Below are positions 1-15,494 of a DNA stretch of 64,000 bases, piece by piece (position 1 is the stretch's first letter; the number at the start of each line of letters is the position of its first letter). Location: NCBI GenBank assembly GCA_034190875.2, contig CM067351.1:8254634-8318633 (forward strand), written 5' to 3'. Origin of the DNA: Urechis unicinctus. Taxonomy: Eukaryota > Annelida > Polychaeta > Xenopneusta > Urechidae. Below the pieces are notes generated by a model. It did not search any database, was not told where the DNA came from, and saw only the letters and a list, made by a program, of their open reading frames with translations. Position numbers and translations under genes: made by a program.

Positions 1-1240
1 GCTAATAATATTTATACTATTTGCCACCAAGTGTCTCGCAAAGTGAGATATACTTATTCCGTCTACCCTAGTTCAAGGTTAGAGGCTCTAAAAAGCGTCA
101 AAACTGTGCACCCAGGCCATGTCAGAATCACGAACTAACTGAGGGCAGAGGCCTTAGGGATAGTGATAAAAGTGCCCAGCAGGGAGCCATTGTAAATAAG
201 ATTGCTATAAACTGCGGTTTACCGTGTAGCTTTTGGTTGTGGTCTGAAACGCTACAAGCCAACGCTCAGGCGATAAGATGCGTCGTTTTGGCTGTAAACA
301 AATATGTTGATTTTGAAAGACTTCCTATGAATTTCTGGGGTGACAAACATCAATGGTATGAATATTGAAAGGTCCATACTTAATAAGCTTACTGTCGGCA
401 ATATATGGCATAATATGCGGGCAATCGTGATTATTGTTTCCCAAAAAACTGATTTCAGCCTCGCATTCGACTGCACCATCATGTAATGAACAAAACCCTG
501 TAATGTGTTTTGTGAATGTACATTCGGCTATAATACGACTGGTAACTATGTGAATGATTGAGTGATACAATTGTCTAATCACTTTCGATTCAGGTCCCTA
601 AGATTTAAACAGACAGCAATGACGCAGGAGCATGTGATGCATCACTCCCCTCAGCATAGCAGCTAAGGAGAGATCCAACACCAGAGCAGTTATGGAGATC
701 TATCACCTGCTGTCAAAGGAGACAAGCCATCTAACATTGGATATTGCAAATAAACATCAAAAGCATCAATATATAAGATGTTTGTTAAGGTGTTGTAGGG
801 TAAGAGCGTTTTGACTCTACGGAAAAGCAGTTCATCTGGTTCGAATTGTTATATTAATGACGGAAATTAAATACTATATCACCTTCAACACATTAACACA
901 TATCACCATGCTCTTTATGAATGGCATACGACAGGAAATTGTGGTTAATTCTGTTGAAGCGAAGGTGCATTTTGTAATAAACACGGCTTCATGAGTGCAT
1001 CCTGGCATCGCTTACTCCATTGATTGAACAAATGTTGCATAGTGATTCGAGAAGGGTGTCATCCTTCACCAACGGTGATTTCACAACGATACTGATGGAT
1101 GCTTCTTTAATTGGATAACAGCCAGGAACAATACCGATATGCCAGAATATGGGCAATTTAAGCATGACATATGGTTTAAACACCTCCTCTATGTCCGACC
1201 ACTTACGTTGCTTCTTTTGACCAAGTGTTGATTTTGTAGA
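1..1240. other. No recognisable feature
   Basis: I see no convincing coding exon, RNA gene, simple repeat or similarity to the other blocks here. The open frames are short, overlap on both strands and have no recognisable domain. Confidence 0.5.
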
Positions 1241-1345
1241 AATGAAACAATACGTCGGCAATGGACCATACTGATTCATCTTTAAACTTTCTGAGAGTAC
1301 CGCTAACTAATGAGAGAGAGGAGTCACAAGAAGAAGCAGGCTGGC
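1241..1345 (+). repeat. Block A fragment, left copy
   Basis: This stretch matches the middle copy near 36,550-36,620 and the inverted copy near 59,800-59,885. A shared landmark is the GATGAGAGAGAGGAGTCAC-like motif just after ACCGCTAACT. The match stops at about 1,345 and resumes at about 3,420, where the sequence equals 37,050 onward. The 2 kb between is foreign to the block and holds a (TA)n run and the Gypsy remnant. A small part of A may have been deleted there too. Confidence 0.75.
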
Positions 1346-1588
1346 TTTGATGACCCTTCTGCACGGGTAAGCTATAAATTTGCTCCTGAGGAATATAAAC
1401 TGGCAATATATTTTCTCGATATGTAACAGAATCGTGCACCTTGCGCCACTGCCATTAACAAATTAAATGGGACTGACTTTCATGGTATGACCATTGCTGC
1501 CATTATTTGCTATTTAACCTGATACCTGATTCGCCGTAGTCATATAATTGCAGTGACTACTTGATCTGACATGCAGTCCCCACATTCG
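1346..1588. other. No recognisable feature
   Basis: This is part of the segment that interrupts block A. I see no repeat or coding signal in it. Confidence 0.4.
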
Positions 1589-1668
1589 TATATATATATA
1601 GATATATATATATAGATATATATATAGGATATATATATATATAGATATATATATATATATATATATAT

Positions 1669-1705
<37 letters not shown>

Positions 1706-1741
1706 TATATATCTATATATATATATATCTATCTATATATA

Positions 1742-1800
<59 letters not shown>
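1589..1800. repeat. (TA)n microsatellite with GATA-to-TATC switch
   Basis: The run is TA-rich with scattered G or C. In the left part the interruptions read GATATA. After about 1,708 they read CTATAT, the complement. The switch is centred on the palindrome at 1,701-1,716 (ATAGATATATATCTAT), so either strand could fold on itself over much of the run. It lies inside the segment that interrupts block A. Confidence 0.95.
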
Positions 1801-1803
<3 letters not shown>

Positions 1804-2039
1804 GCACAAGCATATATAGGACAACGGCAGATCTTCGTGCTGATTTTACTCTTCTAGTCAATATTCGCAGATTGTTTGAAGTATCAAGACCTATCTTTTG
1901 ATTGCGAGATAATTAGCATTTACATATGTTAATCCGAATGAATAAATGTTTGACATTCGTACATAAAGCGTCTACAATATGATTAATCCATTATATTACC
2001 TCAATAGCTAAGCACAATTTCCTACGACAACCGTAGGAA
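1801..2039. other. No recognisable feature
   Basis: This lies just downstream of the Gypsy pol remnant in its own orientation, where 3' flanking or LTR sequence would be expected. I see no second LTR-like copy to pair it with, so I do not call one. Confidence 0.35.
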
Positions 2040-3415
2040 TAGTGTTTACTGTTTATAGACATTAAAAAACTGCATAAAACTTGAAATGAAACATCGGCTA
2101 TGTACACGGGAAGTCCGGCGCACGTGTTGGCTCTCAGTAGCATTGAGGTCAGGCGTTCTTTCCGAAAGTGTGACAGTCACTCCACTGGGAATGGTCGACA
2201 CCGTCCCAACATTTCCACAGAGTGTTTGGCCAGGTGGTGGCATCCGCTTAGAGTAATGCTATGACTGCTGGCGTAGGCTGCTCGATTGCAACCTGAGCAG
2301 GCGCCTGTTGTAGGTGTCTGTGTTGCCTGCGTAGTTGTACATGATGCATGATGTACCTCATGGTATTTTCCTGTTGTATTCAGTCCATTTTGAGCCTATC
2401 ATCTGAATGTTCGTCTGGCAGTGACCTGGTGCCATGCTTCCTATTGTAGTACTTTCGGGGCTCACAATATCCTGATCTAGACCAGGCCACCATAATAACG
2501 TCTTTGCCAACTCTCTGCTGTTCACCTTCAGTGGGACATGCAGTGCCTAATTTGACCATATTGTCATAGTGCAGTTGTTTGACTTTTGTCTTTTCTGCAG
2601 TTATAGCGCTTGTGCTTTGTCATCCGAATGTTTGTTTCGACGACAAAATATTTCCCTGGCATGTACTCAGATACTAGGTATACCTATATCAGTCTCATCA
2701 GCAGCCTCTAACAACTCAGTGACACCGTGTTCCGGACCTCTTCACCTATGATTTGCACCAGTGACTTGTGGGCTGTGATCAAACGGAAGAAATTCAGGTC
2801 TCTAATAGACTGTATGTACTTCTCGCTACTCCATACTCAGGCTGGAGAGTCTCGCTCATTTAAGGCGTACCGCTCTTCTGCTGTTGTGCGTGAAAAGAAC
2901 TCTAATAGGTGGTGTACTGGCTGTAAACCCTGGCCACTTTCGGCTTGTCGGATCTCAAAACATGTACACATCTGTTGACGGTTTTTGTTTGGTGATAGCT
3001 CGGGTTTTGTCCCATCTTGACCCACTTTTTGTCACAGTCATTGTCTTTATCCAGCTTCAGACCAGATTTCCTGACCCGATTGAATATTGCTTGAAGTGTA
3101 GCATTGTTGCGACCATGGACGATGACGTCATCTCGGTAGCATTCTACTACTTTTAGATCCTTTACTAACTCCTTCATCTTGGGCTTGAACATCTCGCTGG
3201 CGCTGGAGATACTGAATGGTGCACGCACCATCCTATACTGGCCTAGTGATCTGATAAACGTGGTGAGTTTGGTACTCTCCTCAAATAGTGGAATCTGCCA
3301 ATACCCTTCTGCTGCATCAAGCTTTGAGAATCACGAAAACCCAGCTAGCTTGGATAGTATTTGAGGAATTGCGGGAATCATGTAGCACACACTCAGAACT
3401 ATCTTGTTCAGCTGC
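2040..3415 (-). mobile_element. Ty3/Gypsy pol fossil (RT to pol end)
   Basis: The minus strand carries remnants of a Ty3/Gypsy polyprotein. Starting at the high-coordinate end there is a reverse transcriptase palm part, with the D-A-(x)n-Y-W-Q-I-P stretch, the PF-I-S-A-EMF stretch and the YxDD-type active-site region. Then come traces of the RT thumb/RNase H region (a QRLLMRL-like stretch). Last is a basic pol C-terminus rich in R and T near 2,120. The whole is much shorter than an intact element. It is broken, with many breaks and internal loss, and no LTRs are seen. It is an old copy, on the strand opposite to the block A/B repeat it interrupts. Its type resembles the K02A2.6-like Gypsy elements common in invertebrates; that subfamily assignment is an inference. 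Confidence 0.85.
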
Positions 3416-4800
3416 TTCAGGTATATCTTTTGCATCCTCTTGTTTTTGCGATATGATTGTAGGTGAGGAGGTGGAGTTAATTACTGACGTTGGTGATATA
3501 TGTGATTATATTCATAGGGCACATATGAGTATGCACATTTCACAAATAGATTTGGACAGAAATCAAGATTATCCTTCTTAAATGCATGAAAGAGTATACT
3601 TTTTATTATATGGATATGTTCAGTATATGGTAATGTTAATTTGTAGTTCAGATGTGTGCTTGTTAGCGTGTCGTGAGTGACTCAAATAAGAACATTTTGT
3701 GTGCCTGAGTTGGCTCGATTTTGAATTTCCCACTCACTCCTCTTGGCAATAAAAAAATATTCAAAGTGAGAAAGAGCATAAATGAATTATGGCTCTCCTT
3801 TTTATGTATGATTATCACAGCCTGACCAATGTTACTAAGTTTCAGATCGGCACCTGTATTTTTTGCCTGTGACTATCTGTGACCATGCTTCCTTAATGTG
3901 TAGTAAACAAAGCTTTAAAAACAGATATTCGATGGAATAAAGTTCCATAATTAGTGCGCGTTAGTCCATGAGTATGCAAAAGTAACGTATTGTGGAAAAA
4001 TACTTTCCCGCAAAAATCCAATGTGGGTCAGCAACCTTAATTATTTGTTTTACATACCAGCTAGAAATTTGGCGTTCCTGTCTTCGTTGTCGGGTTCATG
4101 CAATATATTTCACTTAGTTATAACATTCTGCATTTTTGTTATCTGAACGTTAATGTATTTCCACGTCCTGTTTAGGCACCGTTTTCTTCCCCAAATATAT
4201 CACTCCTACAACAAACACATTGTTGCACGCACGCCTGAAGATATACAAGTTTTAGATGTGCGTCTGTCAGTATTTTTGCACTTGAGAGGTATCTTCCCGT
4301 CAACTACAAATGGCAAGCCATATTTCCGAGTCGTACATACGTGGTTAAGCTGCATAACTACTTATGTGCAATGTCATGATACAGCGCTAAGCCTTATAAT
4401 GCTTGAGCACCTGGTAACGAGGCCGTGACAAATCATACATTGCACTGACGGTACATATTATGTAGCGAATTACCTCTCAAATTATCTGAACATTGATGAC
4501 ATGGAAAAGCGAACCGTATTTTTATCAATCCATGATTGAAGCCACAGTCCGTAAGAGCTCCAACAATGGGAAGCTCGTTCGAGAAAAAAAAGAGATAAAT
4601 CACATCTTTTTGTTGTGCAAGTTCTAAACGAAGACATTGACATGAATCGCGTCTGATGTTTTAGAGTTGTGTGGCTTGCCTAACAGAAATACGTGACAAT
4701 ATTTCAGTTTTGCGCACAAGGTAACCTACATGCAAAATGCCTTCGCACGTGATCCGCCGTAACATGATATGTCTTGCTCGTTAATAAACCGATCGATTGA

Positions 4801-4830
4801 CGCATCACTCCAATGCCATCACTCCAATGA
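4801..4830. repeat. 14-bp tandem pair
   Basis: CATCACTCCAATG(C/A) occurs twice in a row within block B. It is a small local slippage product. Confidence 0.6.
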
Positions 4831-5884
4831 ATACCAGCTGACCCCAAAAAGCATGTTTCATATATGAGAAAGTGAAGCATCATTTGTTTACCGAATGCAG
4901 TATGATTAATGCCTCAGTGTGCTAATATCAATATAATGCGTCAAAGCTAAGTTTAATATACAGTTGACCATCATATGCGGGGCAATAGCGCTCATATGCT
5001 ACTTTTTGGCGACCATGGATGGATGTTGACGTCTGATGAAAAGAAATCGATATTGCTATCGACGAATCGCTATCACGCTCAGAAAACGTTTACCTGTGCC
5101 TGATTCTCAAATCAATCATTTTGAGTGACGTAACGCGCAGGTGCCCTCTTCTGTGTGCAGATGTGCTCCACGCAATTTTCCCTCCAAAAGTTATATAACG
5201 CAACCACAAATGATAACCTACCACAACTTAAACTGTGATTCTATCAAATGTCTATCCTTTGCTTAACTGGTATATTAACTGCTTGGAATTGCGCTTTAAT
5301 TAGCAGACGCATGCGATTATGTGATTCGGTAATCGTTAAAAAAAGGAAGACCACGAGTCGACCGGCTTCTGCAAGAATATCATATACCTTCTAGAACTAG
5401 CCAGACCTAGATGGGTCGCTCGACATTTCTACCGTGATTTATATCCCTGTGACATGCGGGTTGCTATGCATTGTCCTTAAGTCGTGATGAACCAATAAAT
5501 CAACATAACGGGTCGTTAACACGCCATCCAAAGGAAAGCCGTGCAGACACTCGAGTTGGACCGATTCTTGTCACTGGAGCAGTGAATATGACAAACGGCA
5601 GATACTTGCATCCATATCCACTTCCGCGTAAACAATAGATTGGCATGATGCCAAATAATTCGTGAATCATTACTTTACGTAGCTTACTGGTGGTATATAA
5701 AAATAAGTTAACAATAAGCATGTATTTTTCTATGCCATTGGTGGAATTATATGACACCATCTGTGACATAAAAACCACGCTTCTATGTTTTATATATTTC
5801 AAAGCCCCGGGCGAGATGTGCGGACAAATATCTGATATCGGGAATGGACCAGTGAGTTACCAATCATTATCAAGGAGCCACCCC

Positions 5885-7600
5885 TGACTAAACGTATGTG
5901 ATATAGAATTGCATGAAAGCCGCTATTTCATCGGACTCAAACCGGTCGATGTATTGTTCATCTTCTTGACCATATCTATAGTGATGCAGGGACCGCGTGT
6001 TACATTGCGTGCCGATTAATGACTACATAATTATCTTCGTTCATTCTGCATTCCTTCTAAGTAAAAAGAATAATCCAGTAGTGTCAATTGGTCTTATATG
6101 GGGATCACCATACGTAGAAAATCAAACCATGATGATATAGAGTGATGAAGGAACATGTGGAATCCACCAAAATGAGAAGATAGGTCGGCTTGATAATGCA
6201 CTTTGGCAGTAGAATTGTTTGGGTAGGGTCTCTACCCGCTTATCAGATGTAACATATGCTGTCCAAACGTGTAATAGAATGCAGTGCAATGATAAAGGGC
6301 GGAGATTCTCGTAAACTTTTGTTGTTGGATTTGGTGAATTATATTTGGTCAGTATATCACCCTCAGTGCACAAAATCTTTAGTTTTATTGTCAGCTTATA
6401 TCTGAAAAGTAATTATCATTTGTTATGAACCAATCGTAAATGGAAAAACTGTCAAGTGAGTAAAATTCTATAAATTAATCTTGTGGGAGTATAAGCAGGG
6501 CAGGCAAGAATACCCGATAGAGTAGAAAGGCGTCATTATAAATACACAAATAGAATGAAGGAACTGATATATGCGATTGTAATTAAAACTGACGTGCTTT
6601 ATTCATTAAATTCATGATTGGGAAACTTATCCACCCAGCTCATTGTCATGTCAGCTTTTTCAAGCGATTGTAAGTATTCGCTACTTTGCATATTTGGTAA
6701 CTATTAGCCATCAAATGGTTTCATGTGTTTCGGCATATAATAGAATATAATGTTTTAATGAATGAAAGAATGCTTACAAAAGAAATGCTGCTGTGAAAGT
6801 TATGCCAATCATACACAAACTATGCAGCTATAAATGTAACAAATATCACGTCAATATGAAATATATAAATAATGCACATGCTATACAAAACAAGGACCTC
6901 TACATTTGCATGACACTAAAGTACCTGCCCGTGACTAAACGTATGTGATGTAGAATAGCATGATAGTCGCTTTATAATCGGACTCAAACCGGTCGATGTA
7001 TTGTTCATCTTCTTGACCATATTTATAGTGATGCAGGTGATCTATTATTTACGTTCTTGATGGATCGCATGTTACATTGCGTGCCAATTAATGACTACAC
7101 ATTTATCTTCGTTTTGATGACATCGCAGTGTCGGGTGTAAATAGGTGTGTTGGCGCATTCATTCTGCCTTGTTTTAGCAAAATGAACCATTCAGCAGTGT
7201 CAATTTGTCTTATACAGGGATCACCATACGTGGAAAATCTAACCATGATAATATAGAGTGACACAGGAACGTGAAAAATCCAGCACTCAGATGCTTCCTG
7301 TAAGAAAACCGGTGAATGAATCACTATCCATACAAGCAAATAGAGAACTTATAGGCATACCGCCCCACAGGCTTTATTGCCACCGGTCAGCGTCAGCTTG
7401 TTAATACACTTTGGCATGGAAATTGTTGGGGTAGGGTCTTTACCCGTTTATCAGATGCAACTTATGCTGTCAACGCGTGTCGTGGCTATTCAGTGAAAAG
7501 ATAAAGCGCGGATAATCTTGTGAACTGTTATGGTTCGATTTGATCAATTATTATCCTGGTAGTACATGTCCGGCGCTGGGAATATATTGCAGGCGAGTGA
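5885..7600 (+). repeat. Local 1.05-kb direct duplication inside block B
   Basis: 5,889-6,370 is repeated at about 6,932-7,590. Both start with GACTAAACGTATGTGAT and share the GGACTCAAACCGGTCGATGT motif and the GGGATCACCATACGT motif. The inverted right copy has only one version (56,800-57,480), so the duplication is specific to the left copy. The first unit lacks about 43 bp that the second unit and the right copy both have, just after CTTCGTT. I see no coding content. Confidence 0.85.
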
Positions 7601-8000
7601 ATGCTACATACTATATTGGAATGCATAAATACAGTTTAAGACTGCGGAGATCACCCTTCCCAAAAAGATAACATATTCGAACTCTAGAATCATGAGTAAT
7701 GCATTTTATCGGATTGCTTCCAACATTAAAAACACCTATGTTAAGGCTTGATTAAAGACATAGTTTAGATATATTACTTGATAAAATGCCAAGCGCGATA
7801 CAGTTTCCCGGAATGAGGCGGCCAGTTTTAAATGTGGCGCTTCAGGCCTACCTTTGGACTGTCAGCAATACCCTGTCAAGTCAAATAAAGCAGGAGGATA
7901 AAGATGGCATTTAATGTATATCATCACGCTAAGGCAGGATATGCCCCTTATAATGGAGCCTGAGACGGCTATTCGCTTCATTATGCTATTATAAGTTAGA

Positions 8001-10112
8001 TATTATGCATACTACACACGAAGTAACTTCTACAGCAAATGCGAGGCAATTTGCAGTTGCGAAATCAAGTACCGTACAATACCAGTATTTAGAAGACGGG
8101 CACAAAGATAACAGAAAGATCAAGATGAGAGCATGACTGTATGCTCTCGATTCAGTAGTTAGTTAGCATTACAATGCAAAGCAATATGCTATTCATGTCG
8201 AAACATAACTCCAATCAAAACATTAGCTATGCCCATTGTGGAAACAAGATTTCCTTCCGTGGATATCATTCGTTGCTATTCCTATGCACGCAGTCTGCGA
8301 TTTTATGCTTGTTCTCTGATATTCCACTTAGTCGACCACCCTTCGGACTGAGTTGTATGGGTGTTCGTCTCATATAGGGGTTTTAGAGCTGTTGTTATGA
8401 CTAGATCAATCAGTGTCCATATTTGAAGCTTGACTCGCCGAAATCGCAGCGCCGAAGTACGTTCACTATCTCTATCTGCTATGTCGACCAGTAAATAGCA
8501 ACACAAAGTGTGGTGGATGCTTAAACAAGACAAGAAAGGAACGTTAGAGGCCTTAGTTGAGACATATGCAGAAAGCAAAGGAACCATTACGGCCTCTTGT
8601 CGTAATACGCACGTATATGTTGTGATGCTTCATGGTGTTTAGATTACTAAAATATAATCGTTCTTGTCATAATGGCATGCTCGCATGATTTGTGAAAATT
8701 TCGTTAGTTAGGATATTGTTATAAATGGTTATCGCTGTCACTTAGGTACACACAGTTTCGGAGGCTTACCTAGCGCTGCATATATGGTAGCCCTGACATT
8801 TAATGGCTGGTTACTCATCGCAGCACATTCTAATCACCCACATGGCTTCTATAGGCTACATTATATTCAGCGAACAGGCTATAAAGCACCAGCTTAAAGT
8901 ATTTAAAACCATGTGACATGACATAGCGCAATTATTTGATAAAGTGTAATGAATATATTGAATTTTCAACGAGCATTAATATATACATCTACGGCTTGTG
9001 GGTACGATCTTCAGGTGCAATAACCTTACTGTTTATTCATGACTCGGATGATCAAGTAAAATGGCTGTCCCATATTTGAGAAGGGATTTAAACAAATCTC
9101 AATAAAAAGTAACATAAGACAACAGTCAGGTAGCGTGAGTACGCTTTGCTTTATAAGTATTTGTTTTCATAAAAAGAATGTTAGGCAAAGATCAGTTCTT
9201 GATAACAATATAGAGCATGTGTGCTTTAGTGTGTCTTCTCATCCTGTTCAACTGTATTCGACAACCACTTAATTTGCGGACCGAGGTACGTGAAACATAT
9301 ACACCTTCATTTTGTATATGTGCTGAACAGCCCTACCTGGAGTACTTTTCAAATCTCTTGTAGGAAGTGCAAAGAGTTTCTTAAAATATCATCCAAACAA
9401 GCCCACATTAATCGCTCTTGTCATTCAAAAAATTATCTATAATTGGAATTACATATTGATTAACTGCTTGATCGTCTGCAGCAGGTGAACTTATGTTGGT
9501 GCTTTGGAGGTTGCGCAATAACTATGAGTAATGAAACATGTGGTCTGTAAAGCAAATGGACAACAGGAGTGATTGCAAAAGGTGTGCTGTCAATAAGTTT
9601 TTGCTGACTGCCGCCTATTAGTTGCAGAGTCTGATTTTATGACCGCGCAAGTGTTTGCGTTGAGAAAAAAATCTCGCTTCGAGCTCGACCTTGAAGTCCA
9701 AACCATGCACCTTCACGCGCAGTGAACTACATCATTGAGTTTGTTTCAGTCGGGGATTCCAATCCCATGTGACTAATCCGTATTGTTATTTGTTGGATTC
9801 GGCTATTTGTATTATATAAATAATCCCTTGAAGCTGATAACAACCTCTTGGTGTAAACCTGTAGCCTTTATAGCGGCGTTAAATCTGTGCATCAATGCGA
9901 ATTAGCAGCAGCCGAACAGCTGATATCTCTGGTCGACGTAGTTACCTACCCAAATACTCGCCGTAGCCCGGCCGTCGCTCCGCCGTAGCCCCGACCTAAC
10001 CCCGAAGGCACTACCGTGCTTCCCCATCTAGCCACCGGCGTTCTGCCACTCTAACCCCAGCAATGATGCCACCCTAATCCCTGTAGTGAAAACTCTCCCT
10101 GACCATATTACC
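8001..10112 (+). repeat. Block C, left (old) copy
   Basis: From about 8,185 the sequence follows 37,975-39,550 and its duplicate 43,821-45,300. Shared landmarks include TGTCGAAACATAACTCC, the GGATGATCAAGTAAAATGGC motif, the TGTTGGTGCTTTGG stretch near 9,495 and the GCCGTAGCCCC units near 9,960. The similarity ends at about 10,112, just after ACCATATTA. This copy has about 360 extra bases at roughly 8,608-8,970 that the younger copies lack. 8,001-8,184 matches only weakly. It is older and more diverged than the two copies of the 37.7-49.6 kb duplication. Confidence 0.85.
9960..9992. repeat. 11-bp GC-rich minisatellite, 3 units
   Basis: These are units of the type GCCGTAGCCCC. The equivalent sites hold 8 units at 39,339 and 9 at 45,177, so the array grew or shrank between copies. 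Confidence 0.8.
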
Positions 10113-10571
10113 TGACAAGCTAAATATTTGACACATGAAGGTATTGAGTATGCCATATCTGAGCCACCATGTGTCATATGCTAACGCTGAGTAATAGATG
10201 ATTATCGATAGTTAGAAACATTACTTCGCCTGTAATATGGGCTTAGTGCGCGATGAATTGGTCGAAAATGTGTTCGATCCTATCCAGCACTTATCCCCTT
10301 TTCCCCAAACGTACATGTTACGTCCGACATTTGTGATATCGTTATGTTGGTGTATAGTTCAAACTGCCCAGCCTGTACCGTTCTTTATGCATTCATAACG
10401 AAGGTGATTGGTTAGCGCGGCGGTACTTCTTGACCATGAGTAATCCAGCACGATGCGCAAATCTGATACATGCCATGGACAGACACAGCTCTAAACGCTA
10501 GACATTTACTACACATATATTATGCCCTTGAGCCATGCCACCATGCTGCGTTTCAGTGAACTTTCTACATG

Positions 10572-10572
<1 letters not shown>
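10113..10572. other. No recognisable feature
   Basis: This is the stretch between the end of block C and the TA/GATA run. I see no coding or repeat signal. Confidence 0.4.
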
Positions 10573-10636
<64 letters not shown>

Positions 10637-10975
10637 TAGAGAGAGAGATATATATATAGGAGAGATAGAGATATATATAGATAGATATAGATAGAGATAG
10701 AGAGATATATCTAGAGAGATATCTCTATCTAGATAAATATATCTACATCTAGATAGATCTCTCTATATATATCTATATCTCTCTCTTTTCTATACATATA
10801 GATATATAGGGATTTATCTATCTATGTGTATATATAAACCCCTCTACATATATCTCTATATCTCTCTATCTCTCTATATATAGATATCTCTCTAGATATA
10901 TATATCTCTCTATCTCTCTCTCTATATCTCTCTCTATCTATATATCTCTATCTCTATCTATATATATATATCTAT
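10573..10975. repeat. TA/GAGATA/TATCTC strand-symmetric microsatellite
   Basis: A pure (TA)n start is followed by purine-interrupted units (TAGAGA, GATAGA) up to about 10,720. After that come pyrimidine-interrupted units (TCTCTA, TATCTC) to the end. The second half is roughly the reverse complement of the first. Exact palindromes such as AGAGATATCTCT lie near the changeover. The frames through it are low-complexity and not genes. Confidence 0.95.
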
Positions 10976-11057
10976 AGCAGCATGCTGCATGCCTTGGATT
11001 TGAGCCTGTACAATCCCTAGCATAGCATGGCATCTCCTTCTCTCACATACGTTGCGT

Positions 11058-14048
<2,991 letters not shown>

Positions 14049-15494
14049 AATCACGCCCAGCCAGCACAGTGAAGGCAAATCATCCAGCAGGGTAAAAGAC
14101 TGCTCTGCGGATGCATTCTCATATTAAGTGGCGGTGATTCACTAGGCTGTCAGTACCGGTAGCGGTCCGGTTCAAGGGTGGATTAATAGACCTGCCATTT
14201 AATTACATAATGTAGCTCACTATCAGCTGATTAATGCGAACGTGAAAGAGGTCAATTTCGGCCTCCGTATACGAGGCAACATCCTGAAGAGGCCAACCGT
14301 ATTAGCTGTATCAATTATGACTTGTTGATGAAATGAATTGTTGATGAAATTCGAGGTTTGTGGTTATGATGATTTGATGTACATTTGAAGACCCGAATTA
14401 AGGTTGTACGTATACATATACGCATCGAATTGTGCCTTTTTATTGGGTAGGTTAACTAATTTACAGTGTTAGACCGTAGCAAGATCCCCTCTCTTGGCCA
14501 CACGGAGGCTTTTATTGCCGAATCGGTTCAGCACCAACTAGCCAAGTGAATAACTCAAAATGCCGTGTGTTGATTAATGAAAGATGTAGTTATAGCATGT
14601 TCATTCATGCGTAACAAGAACAGTTCACAACGAAATATATATGTGCACTAATTTACGTATTACATGCACACATTATTGGTGCAATCACTACATACAAATA
14701 CATTTAGATATTTTATAATAATAAGAGTACTGTCCAACCTCATGCCAGCAAACTACAGGTGACAATGAATACATGTTATATCCTACTTGTGAAGATAGTT
14801 ACACACTTATAATTATGTGGCCTATCGCATAGTGGTTAAAAAAGGTACTTAATAGGATGAGTCAGAAGAGGCGCTTTCTATATATGTCACAAGACTGATA
14901 GACGTTTGATGAAAAAATCCAATTATCCGGTTAACTGTACATGAGAAAGATCTGTTTTAGGTGCGAGCTCTCATCCAGGCAGGTGCATTCACTCCTCGTG
15001 TGGCTAATTTGACCATTACGGTTTCTGTAATCCTTTAAGTAAGTTAAGTTTTATCAACCAACTTGGCTACGTTCGATGCTATCTAACCTAAGAGCGGCAT
15101 ACACGTGTTTAATAACGGTTATTCAGTACGTTCGTTTACTAATGTTAATGATACATTGCGCATCGAATAAAGCGTTTTGCATGAATATATGTCGGATCAG
15201 CGTAAGAGATGATGATAATGGCATTATTATTTAACGACGATTTCTCCACTTTGTTTATGGATAACCTAATCCTCTATTAAATCCGGTCATCGAAACCTCT
15301 AAGGTTTGAGATTGAGAAGGCATCTGGGAAAACAATTGCGGTTATTTTTCGCTTACCATGTTTTGGAGAATAGCACTGCATGTTGCATCACTCAGCCGAA
15401 ATTACGCAACTTCAAAGAGCCAACATCCGTTCACCTGGCACTGTGAGTGACAGTTAAACAAACGATGGAATTACGCCGCGTGGCGAAGTCTCAG
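14049..15494. other. Mostly unassigned; short match before block D
   Basis: Most of this is featureless. At 15,378-15,440 a short stretch starting GCATGTTGCATCACTCA and ending CCGTTCACCTG recurs at 23,315-23,360. There it lies after block D rather than before it. Confidence 0.5.

Larger units (their letters stand above)
3420..8000 (+). repeat. Block B, left (most complete) copy
   Basis: This block is colinear with the inverted right copy. 3,560 matches 59,130, 4,020-4,300 matches 58,440-58,680, 4,440-4,700 matches 58,200-58,430, 4,880-4,920 matches about 57,960-58,010, 5,503-5,900 matches 57,480-57,860, and 6,940-7,960 matches about 56,400-57,400. The middle copy keeps only the start (to about 37,713). 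A diverged piece lies at 24,690-25,210. The right copy lacks most of the sequence equal to 5,030-5,500. No open frame survives across copies, so it looks noncoding. Confidence 0.85.

Noticed and set aside
1801-2039. LTR of the Gypsy fossil
   Set aside because: No second matching copy or recognisable LTR ends could be found in the window.
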